64,000 bases of DNA from Mucilaginibacter_A sp050954285 (GCA_050954285.1 JBPBPL010000014.1:1-64000); one strand, 5' to 3'. Shown: positions 8,992 through 18,056, counted from the first letter of the stretch. Notes: generated by a model from the sequence alone, not told the origin. Made by a program: numbers and translations.

Positions 8992-9264
8992 ATGAAAGCA
9001 ATAACTATTTCTTCTTTGAGGACAAAAATGAAAGCTTATTTTGATGGCGTAAGCAAATCACAAGATGTTTTGATTATACCGAGAAATAATGATGAAGAAG
9101 ATGCAGTAGTTATTATCTCCATCAAAGAATATAACGCGCTGAATGAAACAGGCCATTTATTGTCCACTTCTGCTAACCGTAAACGACTGGAAGAATCAAT
9201 TAATCAGCTTCAATCCGGAAATATCATAGCTTATTCTTTTGATGATAAAATTGTAGCACACTGA
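8992..9264 (+). CDS. yefM: Type II antitoxin, Phd/YefM family
   Basis: A 90-residue antitoxin. The N-terminus MKAITISSLRTKMKAYFDGV is the Phd/YefM DNA-binding fold, followed by the typical DVLIIPRNNDEEDAVVIISIKEYNALNET. The C-terminal tail should wrap around the YoeB toxin. The stop is one base from the toxin start, the usual coupled arrangement. The upstream region carries three TGTACA sites consistent with self-repression. Confidence 0.93.
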   Translation: MKAITISSLRTKMKAYFDGVSKSQDVLIIPRNNDEEDAVVIISIKEYNALNETGHLLSTSANRKRLEESINQLQSGNIIAYSFDDKIVAH

Positions 9265-9265
9265 T

Positions 9266-9541
9266 ATGAATACTGAATTTACTCCTGATGGCTGGGAGGA
9301 TTTTGAATATTGGTTGGAGAATGACAAAGAAACGGCAGATAAAATTAGAGATTTAGTAAAATCGATTAAACAAACACCATTTAAAGGTTTGGGAAAACCC
9401 GAGCCTTTAAAGCATGGATTAAAAGGTTTCTGGTCAAGAAGAATAACTGGTGAACATCGATTGGTTTACCAAATTTCTGGTACTAAAGGTGAGAACCAAA
9501 AATGTTCTATCATTCAATGCAGATTTCATTATGATGTATAA
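9266..9541 (+). CDS. yoeB: Type II toxin, Txe/YoeB family mRNA interferase
   Basis: A 91-residue ribosome-dependent mRNA endonuclease. The start EFTPDGWEDFEYWLENDK, the middle GLGKPEPLKHGLKGFWSRRI and the end GEHRLVYQIS...CRFHYD match YoeB. They include the catalytic Glu (PEPLK), Arg (RRI) and terminal His-Tyr. Free toxin would cleave translated mRNA at the A site; the upstream antitoxin should neutralise it. The gene looks intact. Its stop codon merges with the AATTTTA-type flank of a dispersed motif at 9552, which lies between it and the convergent DUF1080 gene. Confidence 0.93.
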   Translation: MNTEFTPDGWEDFEYWLENDKETADKIRDLVKSIKQTPFKGLGKPEPLKHGLKGFWSRRITGEHRLVYQISGTKGENQKCSIIQCRFHYDV

Positions 9542-9577
9542 TTTTACTTGATAAAAGAAGCATTAACTATAAAGCTT

Positions 9578-10456
9578 TCAATCAAAATAAGCCGCATACT
9601 TAGCAGGAATTGCCGAAATTTGCTGAATCATAATATCTTTATAAAACAGCTCTGCCGCTTCGCTTTGCAACTGTATTTTGCCATGTGTTAATGGTTTGCG
9701 CTGATCGCCATCCTTGTAGCTTGAATTGGAAAGCGCCATGACCACATGTCCGTTTACAATGTGCAAACTTTTTCCGCCAAAACTAATTAGTTCCAGTTCG
9801 TTCCATTGGCCTTGCGGGCTTTCATAATTGCCGCTGGCTTGTACAAAGTTTTTGCCGCTGCCAGTCGTAATTAGTTCCCCTTTCGGATCAAATTTTAAAG
9901 AATCTTTTTTGGGCGAATAATCAATACGGACGTCAGCCTGCGAGTTAGCAATGCACCAGTAATCGCCCATTGAATTGCCGGTTTCGTGTTGCGAAACCTG
10001 AAATTCCTGGCTCAGCATCCAGGAATGCCAGTAATCCACACCGGGTTTTCCCTGCGAATTATACAGGATGCCAGAATCCATTGGTTCGTTTAATCTGGGA
10101 ACCCATTTTTTATTTCCCCATTTTACTTTCAGCTTTAAATCGTAGTTTTCAAAATCCTGCTTGGTATAAATGCAGCCGTAAATTTCGCCACTAATGCGCA
10201 GCACCGGTTCACCGTTTTGCATCACCACAGAAAATACGTTTGCTTCATTTTTGTTCGTACCGATTGGCGGAACAGGCATACTGTTTTTATCCAGTAAAAT
10301 TTCGCCTTTATAACCAACTTTATGCCGGTAACTTTGGTAAATATCCCATTTAGACAGGTTCTTATCCAGTAAATTTGTCCACTCTTTTTGTGGTTGAAAA
10401 GAAGTAGTAATCAGCAAAAAAATACTTGCAGAAAGTAGGTTGGTTAGTTTTTTCAT
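9578..10456 (-). CDS. DUF1080 (3-keto-disaccharide hydrolase-like) secreted protein
   Basis: A 292-residue exported protein with an N-terminal signal peptide (MKKLTNLLSASIFLLITTSF). The body has the concanavalin-like fold features of DUF1080 proteins (EWTNLLDKNLSKWDIYQ, NYDLKLKVKWGNKKW, DSGILYNSQG, GQWNELELIS, GKIQLQSEAAELFYKDIMIQ). Family members have been linked to 3-keto-glycoside hydrolysis; that activity is family knowledge, not visible here. A dispersed motif (10278) encodes LDKNSM in a loop. It stands alone between the toxin gene and an opposing small gene. Confidence 0.85.
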   Translation of the reverse strand: MKKLTNLLSASIFLLITTSFQPQKEWTNLLDKNLSKWDIYQSYRHKVGYKGEILLDKNSMPVPPIGTNKNEANVFSVVMQNGEPVLRISGEIYGCIYTKQDFENYDLKLKVKWGNKKWVPRLNEPMDSGILYNSQGKPGVDYWHSWMLSQEFQVSQHETGNSMGDYWCIANSQADVRIDYSPKKDSLKFDPKGELITTGSGKNFVQASGNYESPQGQWNELELISFGGKSLHIVNGHVVMALSNSSYKDGDQRKPLTHGKIQLQSEAAELFYKDIMIQQISAIPAKYAAYFD

Positions 10457-10620
10457 TGAATTTTAGGTTGAAGGAAAATTAAGAAGAAAAACCCGTTGCC
10501 CGAAAAATTATTGCAATTGATTTGTAGGTTTCTAATGCTAATTTAATGCAAGGCAATTATTTTATTGCTTCTTTTACCACCTTAAATTTATACTGATTTT
10601 TCTTTCCTTAAAAACTTTGT

Positions 10621-11163
10621 ATGCTTAAACATCTACCTAAAATTTTACTGTTGTTTTTTTGCCTGATTTTTACTTTTGAAGCACGGGCACAATCCGATTC
10701 TACCCAAAAACCGCAAACGTACATACAGGTTTACTATTCGCTTACCAATACGGCAGGCACGCTTGGCGGCAAATCGAACCTATCGGTAGAAGTGGGCAAG
10801 CAGTGGAACGTGTTTAGTTTAGGTTTGGATGTGGGCAAAACTACGCTGGAGCGCATTACCGGGCGCGATACTTCGGTTTATTTTGAAATCAGGCCCAATC
10901 TTAACATCTTCCAGCAGGGCAGATTTACCAATACGCTTACGGTGGGCGTAGGTTATATTATTGCTGCCCCAAATAATTTTCTGACAGAATTGACCTCCGG
11001 TATTGAGTATACGGCAACAGACAGGCTGCACCTCAACATCAACTTCGGACAATTTTATTATAGCGGACGGTACACGGCAACATCAAACACGTTTTTTGGC
11101 GTATCGGCTTCGTACTACTTTTTGCCGTATAAAAACCGGTCATCTATCATCAGGCCGAAATAA
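10621..11163 (+). CDS. Secreted, probable outer-membrane beta-barrel protein, unknown
   Basis: I do not recognise a specific family. The 180-residue product begins with a clear signal peptide (LPKILLLFFCLIFTFEARAQ). The rest shows alternating polar/hydrophobic strands (SNLSVEVGKQWNVFSLGLDV, FTNTLTVGVGYIIAA, LHLNINFGQFYYSGRY, TFFGVSASYYFLPYK) ending near an aromatic, as small outer-membrane barrels do. The upstream 164-bp gap contains a dispersed motif (10565). It converges with tenA, leaving 4 bases between the stop codons. Confidence 0.7.
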   Translation: MLKHLPKILLLFFCLIFTFEARAQSDSTQKPQTYIQVYYSLTNTAGTLGGKSNLSVEVGKQWNVFSLGLDVGKTTLERITGRDTSVYFEIRPNLNIFQQGRFTNTLTVGVGYIIAAPNNFLTELTSGIEYTATDRLHLNINFGQFYYSGRYTATSNTFFGVSASYYFLPYKNRSSIIRPK

Positions 11164-11167
11164 AATT

Positions 11168-11818
11168 TTAGCCCGGCCAGGTTTCCATGAGCCAGGCACT
11201 ATCCCAAAACAGCCATTCCAGCCGGCAGCCGGTTATAAAAGCTGCAGTCATGGTTTGTTGTTGTTGGGGCGAACAATTTAAGGCAGCTTCATCGCAAATC
11301 CGGATGGCTTTATCCACTAATTTGCCAAAATCTTCTCCTGCATAAGTATCAATCCAACTTTGGTATGGATTGTTATTTTTAGTTTGATTGGCATAAATAT
11401 AATCGCCAACTTTTTTATAAATCCAGAAACAGGGCAGCACAGCCGCCATGGCAACTTCTACCTGCGAAAGCGATGCTTCTTTTAGCAGGTAATTTATGTA
11501 ATGATGGCAAGCCGGCGATAGTTCTGCTTTTTGGCTGATGTTGAATGTTGCAAAATAATTGGCATGCAAAGCATTTTCCACCACAATGGCTCCTTCTGCA
11601 AAACGGAGATAATCCAGCACGTAACTGGTTTGCGTTCGGGCTGCAATCAACGCCAAACCCCGGCCAAAATGCTCCAGGTAATTAGAATCCTGACTGATGT
11701 AAAATTTAAATTTTTCGATATCCAAAGTGCCGGCCATCAGTTCCTGATTAAAAGGCATCTCAATAATCTGCTCAAAAATAGCTGCTGATTGCTGCCAGGC
11801 GGTTTCACTCCATTTCAT
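11168..11818 (-). CDS. tenA: Thiaminase II / aminopyrimidine aminohydrolase (TenA)
   Basis: A 216-residue TenA. It hydrolyses aminopyrimidines from degraded thiamine so that they can be recycled to HMP. Family features are visible: ISQDSNYLEHFGRGLALIA, the helix with AMAAVLPCFWIYKKVG (Cys of the catalytic region near residue 135) and SWIDTYAGEDFGKLV. It is the last gene of the thiamine operon and its start overlaps the thiD end by 14 bases. A dispersed motif (11473) encodes LLKEAS just before the catalytic helix. Confidence 0.94.
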   Translation of the reverse strand: MKWSETAWQQSAAIFEQIIEMPFNQELMAGTLDIEKFKFYISQDSNYLEHFGRGLALIAARTQTSYVLDYLRFAEGAIVVENALHANYFATFNISQKAELSPACHHYINYLLKEASLSQVEVAMAAVLPCFWIYKKVGDYIYANQTKNNNPYQSWIDTYAGEDFGKLVDKAIRICDEAALNCSPQQQQTMTAAFITGCRLEWLFWDSAWLMETWPG

Positions 11819-12638
11819 TTTTGATCAAAGCTAAAGGGTTAAAAAAATGATTGACCGGGCCATTTCCTTCTCCGGTTTTTACATCACTGCCATGCAAAAT
11901 AGCCTGGTGAATATAGGTACATGCTTCATTTACAGCATCTTTCAACCCAAAACCACGCGCCATCAAAGCCGCAATTGCCGACGAAAGCGAACAGCCCGTG
12001 CCATGCGTATTGTTGGTATCGATTGCTTCTGAAGTGATTATCTGGCTGATGCTGTTTTTATCGAGGTAAAAATTGTAAAGCTTTTTGCCGGGCAGATGGC
12101 CACCTTTTACCAGCACGGCAAAGCAGCCGGTTTGCAAAATTTGGGTTGCTGCGGATTGCATGTCGCTCAAATTGGATACAGCATTATTCGTTAGGATTTG
12201 AGTTTCGTCCAGGTTCGGCGTTACAATTGTGGCCAGCGGAAAAAGCTCTTTCTGCAAAGTTTCCACGGTTTCGGTCTCGATCAGCCGATCGCCGCTGGTA
12301 GCCACCATTACCGGATCTAAAATAATGGGTACGGTTGGATAACTGCGTAAAACCTCAGCAATGGTAAACGCCAGTTCTGGGCTGTGCACCATGCCAATTT
12401 TAATGGCCGATGGTTTGATATCATCCATTACCGCACGGATTTGTGCGGCTACAATTTCCGGCGGAATGCTGTGGATACCGGTTACACCAAGCGTATTTTG
12501 CACCGTAACCGCCGTAATGGCCGACGTGCCGAAGCAGCCCAGCGCGGCAAACGTTTTCAAATCTGCCTGAATGCCGGCGCCGCCACCGCTATCCGAGCCG
12601 GCAATGGTAAGTACGGCCGGATATTTATATTTTTTCAT
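11805..12638 (-). CDS. thiD: Hydroxymethylpyrimidine/phosphomethylpyrimidine kinase
   Basis: About 277 residues; it phosphorylates HMP to HMP-P and HMP-PP for coupling by ThiE. Recognised by AVLTIAGSDSGGGAGIQADLKTF at the N-terminus, VLDPVMVATSG and the anion-hole region NTHGTGCSLSSAIAALMA. I chose ATG 12638 (MKKYKYP) over the upstream TTG at 12650, since it sits directly before the conserved strand. It overlaps the end of thiE by 14 bases and the start of tenA by 14, so translation is probably coupled. A dispersed motif (12049) encodes LDKNSI in a variable loop. Confidence 0.95.
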   Translation of the reverse strand: MKKYKYPAVLTIAGSDSGGGAGIQADLKTFAALGCFGTSAITAVTVQNTLGVTGIHSIPPEIVAAQIRAVMDDIKPSAIKIGMVHSPELAFTIAEVLRSYPTVPIILDPVMVATSGDRLIETETVETLQKELFPLATIVTPNLDETQILTNNAVSNLSDMQSAATQILQTGCFAVLVKGGHLPGKKLYNFYLDKNSISQIITSEAIDTNNTHGTGCSLSSAIAALMARGFGLKDAVNEACTYIHQAILHGSDVKTGEGNGPVNHFFNPLALIKNEME

Positions 12639-13284
12639 GCTGATGAGCAATTGCTTTTTCGATCTGATTTCTTAATCTTTCGGCAGCCAGCGCAGGGTTT
12701 TTGGCAGCACAAACTGCCGAAACTACTGCCAGGCAATCCGCACCGGCAGCAATTACCGCTGCTGCATTGGCTTCATTTATCGCCCCAATAGCTACTAATG
12801 GTTTTTGGGTTAATTTTCTGATGCGGGCAATGCCTTCCAGTTTCCATTCGGTAATTGTATCTGTTTTAGTTGGAGTGGAAAAAATCGGACTCAAAGCCAG
12901 ATAATCCGATAAAGCTGCGTTTTCGCTTTGCAACTGGCTTTCATGTTCGATGGAATATCCCAAAATTTTGATGGTTGGATGTTGCCTTCTGATCATTTCC
13001 GGTTGCGCATCCGAGTTGCCTACATGCAAACCTGCTGCCTGGCATTGGCTGGCCACCCAAACGTTATCATTGATAATTAGCGGAACATGGTATCGATCTA
13101 AAATCGTTTTCAAGCGTAGTGCTTTTTCCAGAAATGCTTCTTTTACAAGGGTTTTTTCCCGTAACTGAACCACATCTACACCACCTTTTACAGCATCTTC
13201 AATTACCCCAAAAAAATCTCTGCCTAAACACGCAGCTTCGTCGGTTACCAAATATAAGCGGTAAGGAAATTGGGGATTAATCAT
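12625..13284 (-). CDS. thiE: Thiamine phosphate synthase
   Basis: About 219 residues; a TIM-barrel enzyme joining HMP-PP and hydroxyethylthiazole phosphate to thiamine phosphate. Visible elements are YRLYLVTDEAACLG, GVDVVQLREK (pyrophosphate-binding Gln/Arg), LIINDNVWVA, GLHVGNSD and the C-terminal LVAIGAINEANAAAVIAAGAD. The ATG at 13284 is preferred to the TTG at 13302; it overlaps the thiM stop by 8 bases. A dispersed motif (13134) encodes LVKEAF. Confidence 0.95.
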   Translation of the reverse strand: MINPQFPYRLYLVTDEAACLGRDFFGVIEDAVKGGVDVVQLREKTLVKEAFLEKALRLKTILDRYHVPLIINDNVWVASQCQAAGLHVGNSDAQPEMIRRQHPTIKILGYSIEHESQLQSENAALSDYLALSPIFSTPTKTDTITEWKLEGIARIRKLTQKPLVAIGAINEANAAAVIAAGADCLAVVSAVCAAKNPALAAERLRNQIEKAIAHQHEKI

Positions 13285-14089
13285 GGAGCAGATTTTCTTC
13301 AACCTGGATCATTTCCATAAACTGCTCCTCGGTAAGCGTGTACAGCAGATCCAACAAATTGAGCTGTAAACTTCCTGGTCCGGCAGAACGCGCTGCAGCC
13401 AGCTGACCGCAAACGCCCAGCAAGGCCATTGCAGCTGTGGCTGCCAGTAAAAAATCATCCGGACAAACTGCTGCGAATGCACCCGTTAAAGCTGTGGCCG
13501 TGCAGCCCAAACCGGTTACGCGTGACATCATGGGATGACCATTGGAAATTTTGACGATGCTGTTTTTATCGACCAAAAAATCATCCGCACCAGAAATGCA
13601 AACCACGCTTCCAAATTGTTGGTTCAACGCTTTTGCTGCAAAAATGGCATCGGTGCTTTGCTGCGTGCTATCCACACCTTTGGTTGCAGCAACGCTTTTT
13701 TGGGCAAGGGACATGATTTCGGAAGCATTACCCCGGATAATATTTGGCCGCAGCGATAACAATTCCTTCAATACCGCATTTCGATAAGGTGTTGCGCCGG
13801 CGCCAACCGGATCAAGCACCCAGGGTTTTTGTAATGTGTTGGCCTGGTTAATGGCCAGGTGCATACTTTGCACCCAGTATTCATCCAGCGTGCCAATGTT
13901 GATCACCAGGGCGCCCACGATAGAAACCATATCCTGCATTTCCGGATGCGCATGGGCCATAATGGGCGATGCACCGGCCGCCAGCAAGGCATTGGCCGTA
14001 TTATTCATGACTACATAATTAGTAATGCTTTGAACCAGAGGTGATTGCAATCGAACTAATAAAATTTTTTGCCAGATTTGATCTTTCAT
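13277..14089 (-). CDS. thiM: Hydroxyethylthiazole kinase
   Basis: A 270-residue kinase that phosphorylates hydroxyethylthiazole in the salvage branch of thiamine synthesis. It shows VQSITNYVVMNNTANALLAAGASPIM, WVLDPVGAGATPYR and the catalytic GLGCTATALTGAFAA. It is the first gene behind the TPP riboswitch, followed by thiE, thiD and tenA with overlapping ends. No thiC, thiG or thiS is present here, so this operon is a salvage unit. A dispersed motif (13557) encodes VDKNSI. Confidence 0.96.
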   Translation of the reverse strand: MKDQIWQKILLVRLQSPLVQSITNYVVMNNTANALLAAGASPIMAHAHPEMQDMVSIVGALVINIGTLDEYWVQSMHLAINQANTLQKPWVLDPVGAGATPYRNAVLKELLSLRPNIIRGNASEIMSLAQKSVAATKGVDSTQQSTDAIFAAKALNQQFGSVVCISGADDFLVDKNSIVKISNGHPMMSRVTGLGCTATALTGAFAAVCPDDFLLAATAAMALLGVCGQLAAARSAGPGSLQLNLLDLLYTLTEEQFMEMIQVEENLLHD

Positions 14090-14156
14090 TATACCAGATA
14101 ATTTTAAAATATTGGCTGAAGAGCTCTTTTTGAATAAAAGATGCAGTACCGGTTAC

Positions 14157-14230
14157 TTTTCCCTTCGCCGGCATGATCCGGATCAGGTTCAAAGGGTATG
14201 GTCTCAGTCCGAAAAAGGACACCCCTAAAG
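14157..14230 (-). ncRNA. TPP riboswitch (THI element)
   Basis: Read on the minus strand, the segment has the diagnostic order GGGGTG, CTGAGA, ACCCTTTGAACCTGATC, CGGATCATGCCGGCGAAGGGA, which is the conserved core of thiamine pyrophosphate riboswitches. It lies about 70 bases upstream of thiM and should lower expression of the thiM-thiE-thiD-tenA operon when TPP is plentiful. Ends are approximate. Confidence 0.97.
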
Positions 14231-14343
14231 CCGTGATAAAAGTATAAAGATTATTGTTTAATGCTGAACTTTTTAAAATGGATTTGCAGGTTTTTTATAC
14301 TGAATTTTACCTGCTAAAAGAAGCATCAGTTAAAACAGGTTCA

Positions 14344-15543
14344 TTATTGCAATGCAGGTTCTGCAGGTGCTTTTTTTCGGTATAAAGCCATCAAAATCAA
14401 ACACAAAACAAAGCCGAAAAAAGCCAAACCTGCGCCAACATATTCTGGGGAAGTGTAACCATAACCGGCGATAATTGGCAATCCGCCTAAAAAAGCACCC
14501 AGCGCGTTGCCCATGTTGGAAGTAGCCTGCAAAACGGATGAAGCTAACATTTCTGCACCTTTTGCTTCGCGCATAATCAGTAGTTGCATGGGTGCAATTA
14601 CGCTGAAACCAACGGCACCGGTTATAAAAGTCATGCCGATGGCCGTAACTTTAAAATGGACCAAAATGGTGGTGAGCAGCAGCATGATTACCATACTGGT
14701 TAACAGTGCGGTAGTGGTGATTAAGGGTGAAAAACGATCAGCCAAACGACCACTGATAAAATTTCCGGCGGCCATACCTAAACCTGCAATAACCATAATC
14801 ATGGTGATGCTGTTGCTGCTGAAACCGGCTACGTTAGTCATCAAAGGGGCAATGTAACTGATCCAGGCAAACATGCCGCCGGTACCGATGGAAGAAATGC
14901 CGATAATCAGCCATAAACCAGGCTGCGAAAATATTTTAAGGCTTTTAGCAAAACTGGCTTCTGATTCTGCTTTGATAACCGGCAGCCAGATTTTTACTGC
15001 ACCAACAGCTATTAAAGCAACAGCAGCAATCAGCATAAAAGATAAGCGCCAGCTTAAATTATGACCAATATAGGTACCCAACGGAACGCCGATGATATTG
15101 GCAACTGTTAAACCGGCAAACATCACAGAGACGGCGCGCGCTTCCCGGCCTGGTTCGGCCAGTTTGCTGGCTACTACGGCGCCTATCCCAAAAAAAGCGC
15201 CATGTGGCAGCCCGGCCAGCAAGCGTGTCAGCATTAATAAAGGATAATTTGGAGCTAATGCAAAAGCACCGTTAAACACAAATACCATCAGCATTAAGCC
15301 TATTAATACTTTTTTGGGAGGAAGATGGCTGGTTAAGCCAACCATAATGGGTGCACCAATTACCACGCCCAGTGCGTAAATAGAAATGAGGTGCCCGGCG
15401 GTTGGGATGGATACATGAAGCGAACTGGACAGATCGGGCAGTACCCCCATCATTAAAAACTCTGTCATGCCGATGCTGAAACCACCAATTGCAAGCGAGA
15501 TTAAACTGAATTTTACTGCCGGAGAAGTTTTAACTGAAACCAT
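14344..15543 (-). CDS. MFS transporter, DHA1/AraJ-like efflux family
   Basis: A 399-residue inner-membrane protein with about 12 hydrophobic segments and the MFS motif-A-like loop GLTSHLPPKKVLIGLMLM after the second helix. A 'PHGAFFGIGAVVASKLAEP' motif is typical of sugar-efflux and AraJ-like members. It probably exports sugars or small toxic compounds by proton antiport; the substrate is not readable. It is monocistronic, with a dispersed motif 18 bases downstream (14315) pointing back at the gene. Confidence 0.87.
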   Translation of the reverse strand: MVSVKTSPAVKFSLISLAIGGFSIGMTEFLMMGVLPDLSSSLHVSIPTAGHLISIYALGVVIGAPIMVGLTSHLPPKKVLIGLMLMVFVFNGAFALAPNYPLLMLTRLLAGLPHGAFFGIGAVVASKLAEPGREARAVSVMFAGLTVANIIGVPLGTYIGHNLSWRLSFMLIAAVALIAVGAVKIWLPVIKAESEASFAKSLKIFSQPGLWLIIGISSIGTGGMFAWISYIAPLMTNVAGFSSNSITMIMVIAGLGMAAGNFISGRLADRFSPLITTTALLTSMVIMLLLTTILVHFKVTAIGMTFITGAVGFSVIAPMQLLIMREAKGAEMLASSVLQATSNMGNALGAFLGGLPIIAGYGYTSPEYVGAGLAFFGFVLCLILMALYRKKAPAEPALQ

Positions 15544-15575
15544 AAACTGTACAAGAAAAACAATTGATTTTAGTT

Positions 15576-15932
15576 TTACCGTGCGCCGTGCTGCAAAGCA
15601 AACGATAAAAAGCTGCCATCAATAGCCAGCGCCAGTGCCAGGATTAGGGCAGGGGAGAAACCTTTAATTTCAAAACCATCAAAAAGCCAATCCACAATTT
15701 TAATAACTACAGCGGTAACAATTAACCGTACGAAAAAAGACAGTAACCAAAGTGTAGCCAGGTTTAACGGGAAACGGATAACGGCCCCAATAGTAGCGTT
15801 AAGCAAACCAATTACCAAAGCCACCAAAACTGCCGTACCAAAATTACGAATGATGATAGTTGGCAAAAAATGGGATAACAGCAAAATCATGCCTGCATTA
15901 ACCAGTAATTCAATAATAAAATGCAACAGCAT
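15576..15932 (-). CDS. Phage holin family 4 (4-TMS) membrane protein
   Basis: A 118-residue protein with four hydrophobic segments (IIELLVNAGMILLLSHFLP, FGTAVLVALVIGLLNATIG, LATLWLLSFFVRLIVTAVVI, ALILALALAIDGSFL). The pattern, including FPLNLATLWLLSFFVR, matches the chromosomal '4 TMS phage holin' family, common in non-phage contexts. Its role is unknown. There is no phage context here. It lies between the MFS gene and the GlcG-like gene on the same strand. Confidence 0.82.
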   Translation of the reverse strand: MLLHFIIELLVNAGMILLLSHFLPTIIIRNFGTAVLVALVIGLLNATIGAVIRFPLNLATLWLLSFFVRLIVTAVVIKIVDWLFDGFEIKGFSPALILALALAIDGSFLSFALQHGAR

Positions 15933-16000
15933 AGTTAATCAGATAAAGTTTAAGATGTTGAAATATACAATATTTTGAACAGGTGCCTCAAATTCTTTCA

Positions 16001-16029
16001 TAAAAAAAGCCGGGTAGCATCCCCGGCTT
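16001..16029 (-). terminator. Rho-independent terminator after the GlcG-like gene
   Basis: An 8-bp stem (16007-16014 with 16022-16029, AAGCCGGG/CCCGGCTT) is followed on the minus strand by a run of seven Ts. It lies 54 bases past the stop of the gene at 16083-16484. Confidence 0.85.
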
Positions 16030-16082
16030 CAATAAGTTTTAAGCTGATTAATATTCAGCATACTGTTTTTATGGCACAAATT

Positions 16083-16484
16083 TTATTTAAAAGCAGCAAC
16101 GCCAGCTTGGGCAACTTCGCGGTCTTGCTCTACCAAACCGCCGGAAACACCAATTGCACCTATAATTTCGCCGTTTGTATTTTTGATTGGAATGCCGCCG
16201 GGAAAAGAAATTAACCCGCCATTGGAAACTTCAATATTGTACAAGGAGCCACCCGGTTGCGAAAACTGCCCGATAGAACCTGATTCCATATCAAAAAAAC
16301 GAGCGGTTTTAGCTTTCTTAATAGCAATATCCACTGAACCTAACCAAGCGTTATCCATCCGGTGAAATGATTTTAAATTGGCACCGCCATCCACCACAGC
16401 AATATTCATGGGTACGCCAATTTCCTGTGCTTTCTGTTTTGCAGCCGCTGATATAGCTTCTGCCTGTTCTAAGTTAATGTTCAT
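16083..16484 (-). CDS. GlcG/HbpS family protein
   Basis: A 133-residue single-domain protein of the GlcG/HbpS (DUF336) family. Visible hallmarks are MNIAVVDGGANLKSFHRMDNAW near the N-terminus and PGGIPIKNTNGEIIGAIGVSGGL near the C-terminus. Family members bind haem or act with glycolate oxidation; which applies here is unknown. It has its own downstream terminator. A dispersed motif (16060) lies between the stop codon and that terminator. Confidence 0.88.
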   Translation of the reverse strand: MNINLEQAEAISAAAKQKAQEIGVPMNIAVVDGGANLKSFHRMDNAWLGSVDIAIKKAKTARFFDMESGSIGQFSQPGGSLYNIEVSNGGLISFPGGIPIKNTNGEIIGAIGVSGGLVEQDREVAQAGVAAFK

Positions 16485-16606
16485 TTTAATTTGGTTTATA
16501 TTGAAAAGACAAATTTTTAAAAAGACTGTTTTTATCCGCAGAAAATATGCCGAAGAAACTTTTACGGCACCATAAATTTACCTGCTAAAAGAAGTAGCTG
16601 AATATT

Positions 16607-17989
16607 CTAATTCTCGCCCCGCTTCAAACCAAATTTTTCAATTTTGCTGTACAGGTGACTGCGTTGAATATCAATGTCATCCGCTGTTTTGGATACATTC
16701 CAGCCGTTTTTTTCAAGCTTGAATTTGATGTATTCGCGCTCGGCAAAATCTTTATATTCCTGAAAATTCTTGAAATTATCGAAGTCGGGCTGATGGTTGT
16801 CCGCGGGTTGTACAAGCACCGCAACCGGTCCGGCTGGATTGGCAAACGCCTTTACCTCAGCATCGGTAATTACTTTATCGCTTAAAATAATCAAACGCTC
16901 AATCATGTTGCGCAGCTCGCGGATATTGCCGCTCCAGGGCAAAGCCCTTAACGCGTCCATTCCGGTTTCAGATATTTTTTTAACCGGCATCCCGTATTCG
17001 GTACAAATCTCTTCCAGAAAACTCCTGGTGAGCAGCGGAATATCATCCCGCCGATCACAAAGCGGCGGCACATGAATCAAAATTACACTCAAACGGTGGT
17101 ACAAATCCATCCGGAAATTACCAGCTTCAATCTCTTTCTGCAAATCTTTGTTGGTTGCTGCAATTACGCGCACATCCACATCAATTTCCTTTTCGCCGCC
17201 AACGCGGGCAATTTTATTTTCCTGCAAGGCACGCAGCACTTTGGCTTGGGCAGAAAGGCTCATATCACCGATCTCATCCAAAAACAACGTACCGCCGGTG
17301 GCAGATTCAAACTTGCCAATGCGTTGCTTTACTGCGGAAGTGAAAGAACCTTTTTCGTGCCCAAATAATTCACTTTCAATTAGTTCTGAAGGAATAGCAG
17401 CACAATTTACCTCGATTAAAGGAGCATTGGACCGATTGGATTTTTCGTGTAGCCAGCGTGCCACCAGTTCTTTACCGCTGCCGTTGTCGCCGGTTATCAA
17501 TACGCGTGCTTCGGTAGGTGCTACGCGATCTATTGTTTCTTTTATTTTCCCAATCGCCTGGGATTCGCCCAAAATCTCGCGTGTTTTAGAAACCTTTTTC
17601 TTTAAAACTTTGGTTTCAGAAACTAACGAACCGCGGTCTAAAGCATTTCGTACGGTAATCAGCAAACGGTTTAAATCCGGTGGTTTGCTGATGAAATCAA
17701 AGGCACCTTTCCGGCTTGCTTCTACGGCAGTTTCTACTGTTCCGTGGCCGGAAATCATGATAAAAGGCAAATCCGGTTTGTAGGTTAAGGCATCGGTAAG
17801 CACCTCCAGCCCATCCATCCGGTTCATTTTTATATCGCAGAGCACCAGGTTATAATCGCCTCTTTTAATCAGGTTCAATCCATCCGCACCATTGTCCACA
17901 TCATCTACCTGATAATCCTCGTACTCCAAAATCTCCCGGAGGGTACTACGGATAGCACGCTCATCATCTATAATCAGAATCTTCGACAT
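16607..17989 (-). CDS. Sigma-54-dependent response regulator, NtrC family
   Basis: About 460 residues in three domains: receiver (ILIIDDERAIRS with the acidic pair, LVLCDIKM with the phospho-acceptor Asp), AAA+ ATPase (LITGDNGSGKELVARWLHE Walker A; GTLFLDEIGDM Walker B) and a C-terminal Fis-type HTH (GWNVSKTADDIDIQRSHLYSKIEKFGL). The sigma-54 contact loop reads GSFTSA where GAFTGA is usual. An upstream extension to 18157 is rejected because MSKILIIDDE at 17989 is the normal start. No cognate histidine kinase is adjacent. A dispersed motif (16586) lies just past the stop. Confidence 0.93.
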   Translation of the reverse strand: MSKILIIDDERAIRSTLREILEYEDYQVDDVDNGADGLNLIKRGDYNLVLCDIKMNRMDGLEVLTDALTYKPDLPFIMISGHGTVETAVEASRKGAFDFISKPPDLNRLLITVRNALDRGSLVSETKVLKKKVSKTREILGESQAIGKIKETIDRVAPTEARVLITGDNGSGKELVARWLHEKSNRSNAPLIEVNCAAIPSELIESELFGHEKGSFTSAVKQRIGKFESATGGTLFLDEIGDMSLSAQAKVLRALQENKIARVGGEKEIDVDVRVIAATNKDLQKEIEAGNFRMDLYHRLSVILIHVPPLCDRRDDIPLLTRSFLEEICTEYGMPVKKISETGMDALRALPWSGNIRELRNMIERLIILSDKVITDAEVKAFANPAGPVAVLVQPADNHQPDFDNFKNFQEYKDFAEREYIKFKLEKNGWNVSKTADDIDIQRSHLYSKIEKFGLKRGEN

Positions 17990-18056
17990 TAATTTTTGTT
18001 GCTTAAAAGGAGTATGGTGATTTTTGCTGCTAAGATAGGTTTTGCCCACGAAAAGA

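Noticed and set aside
15576..15932. Holin-family gene as evidence of a prophage
   Set aside because: No other phage gene is near. This 4-TMS family is common as a chromosomal membrane protein.
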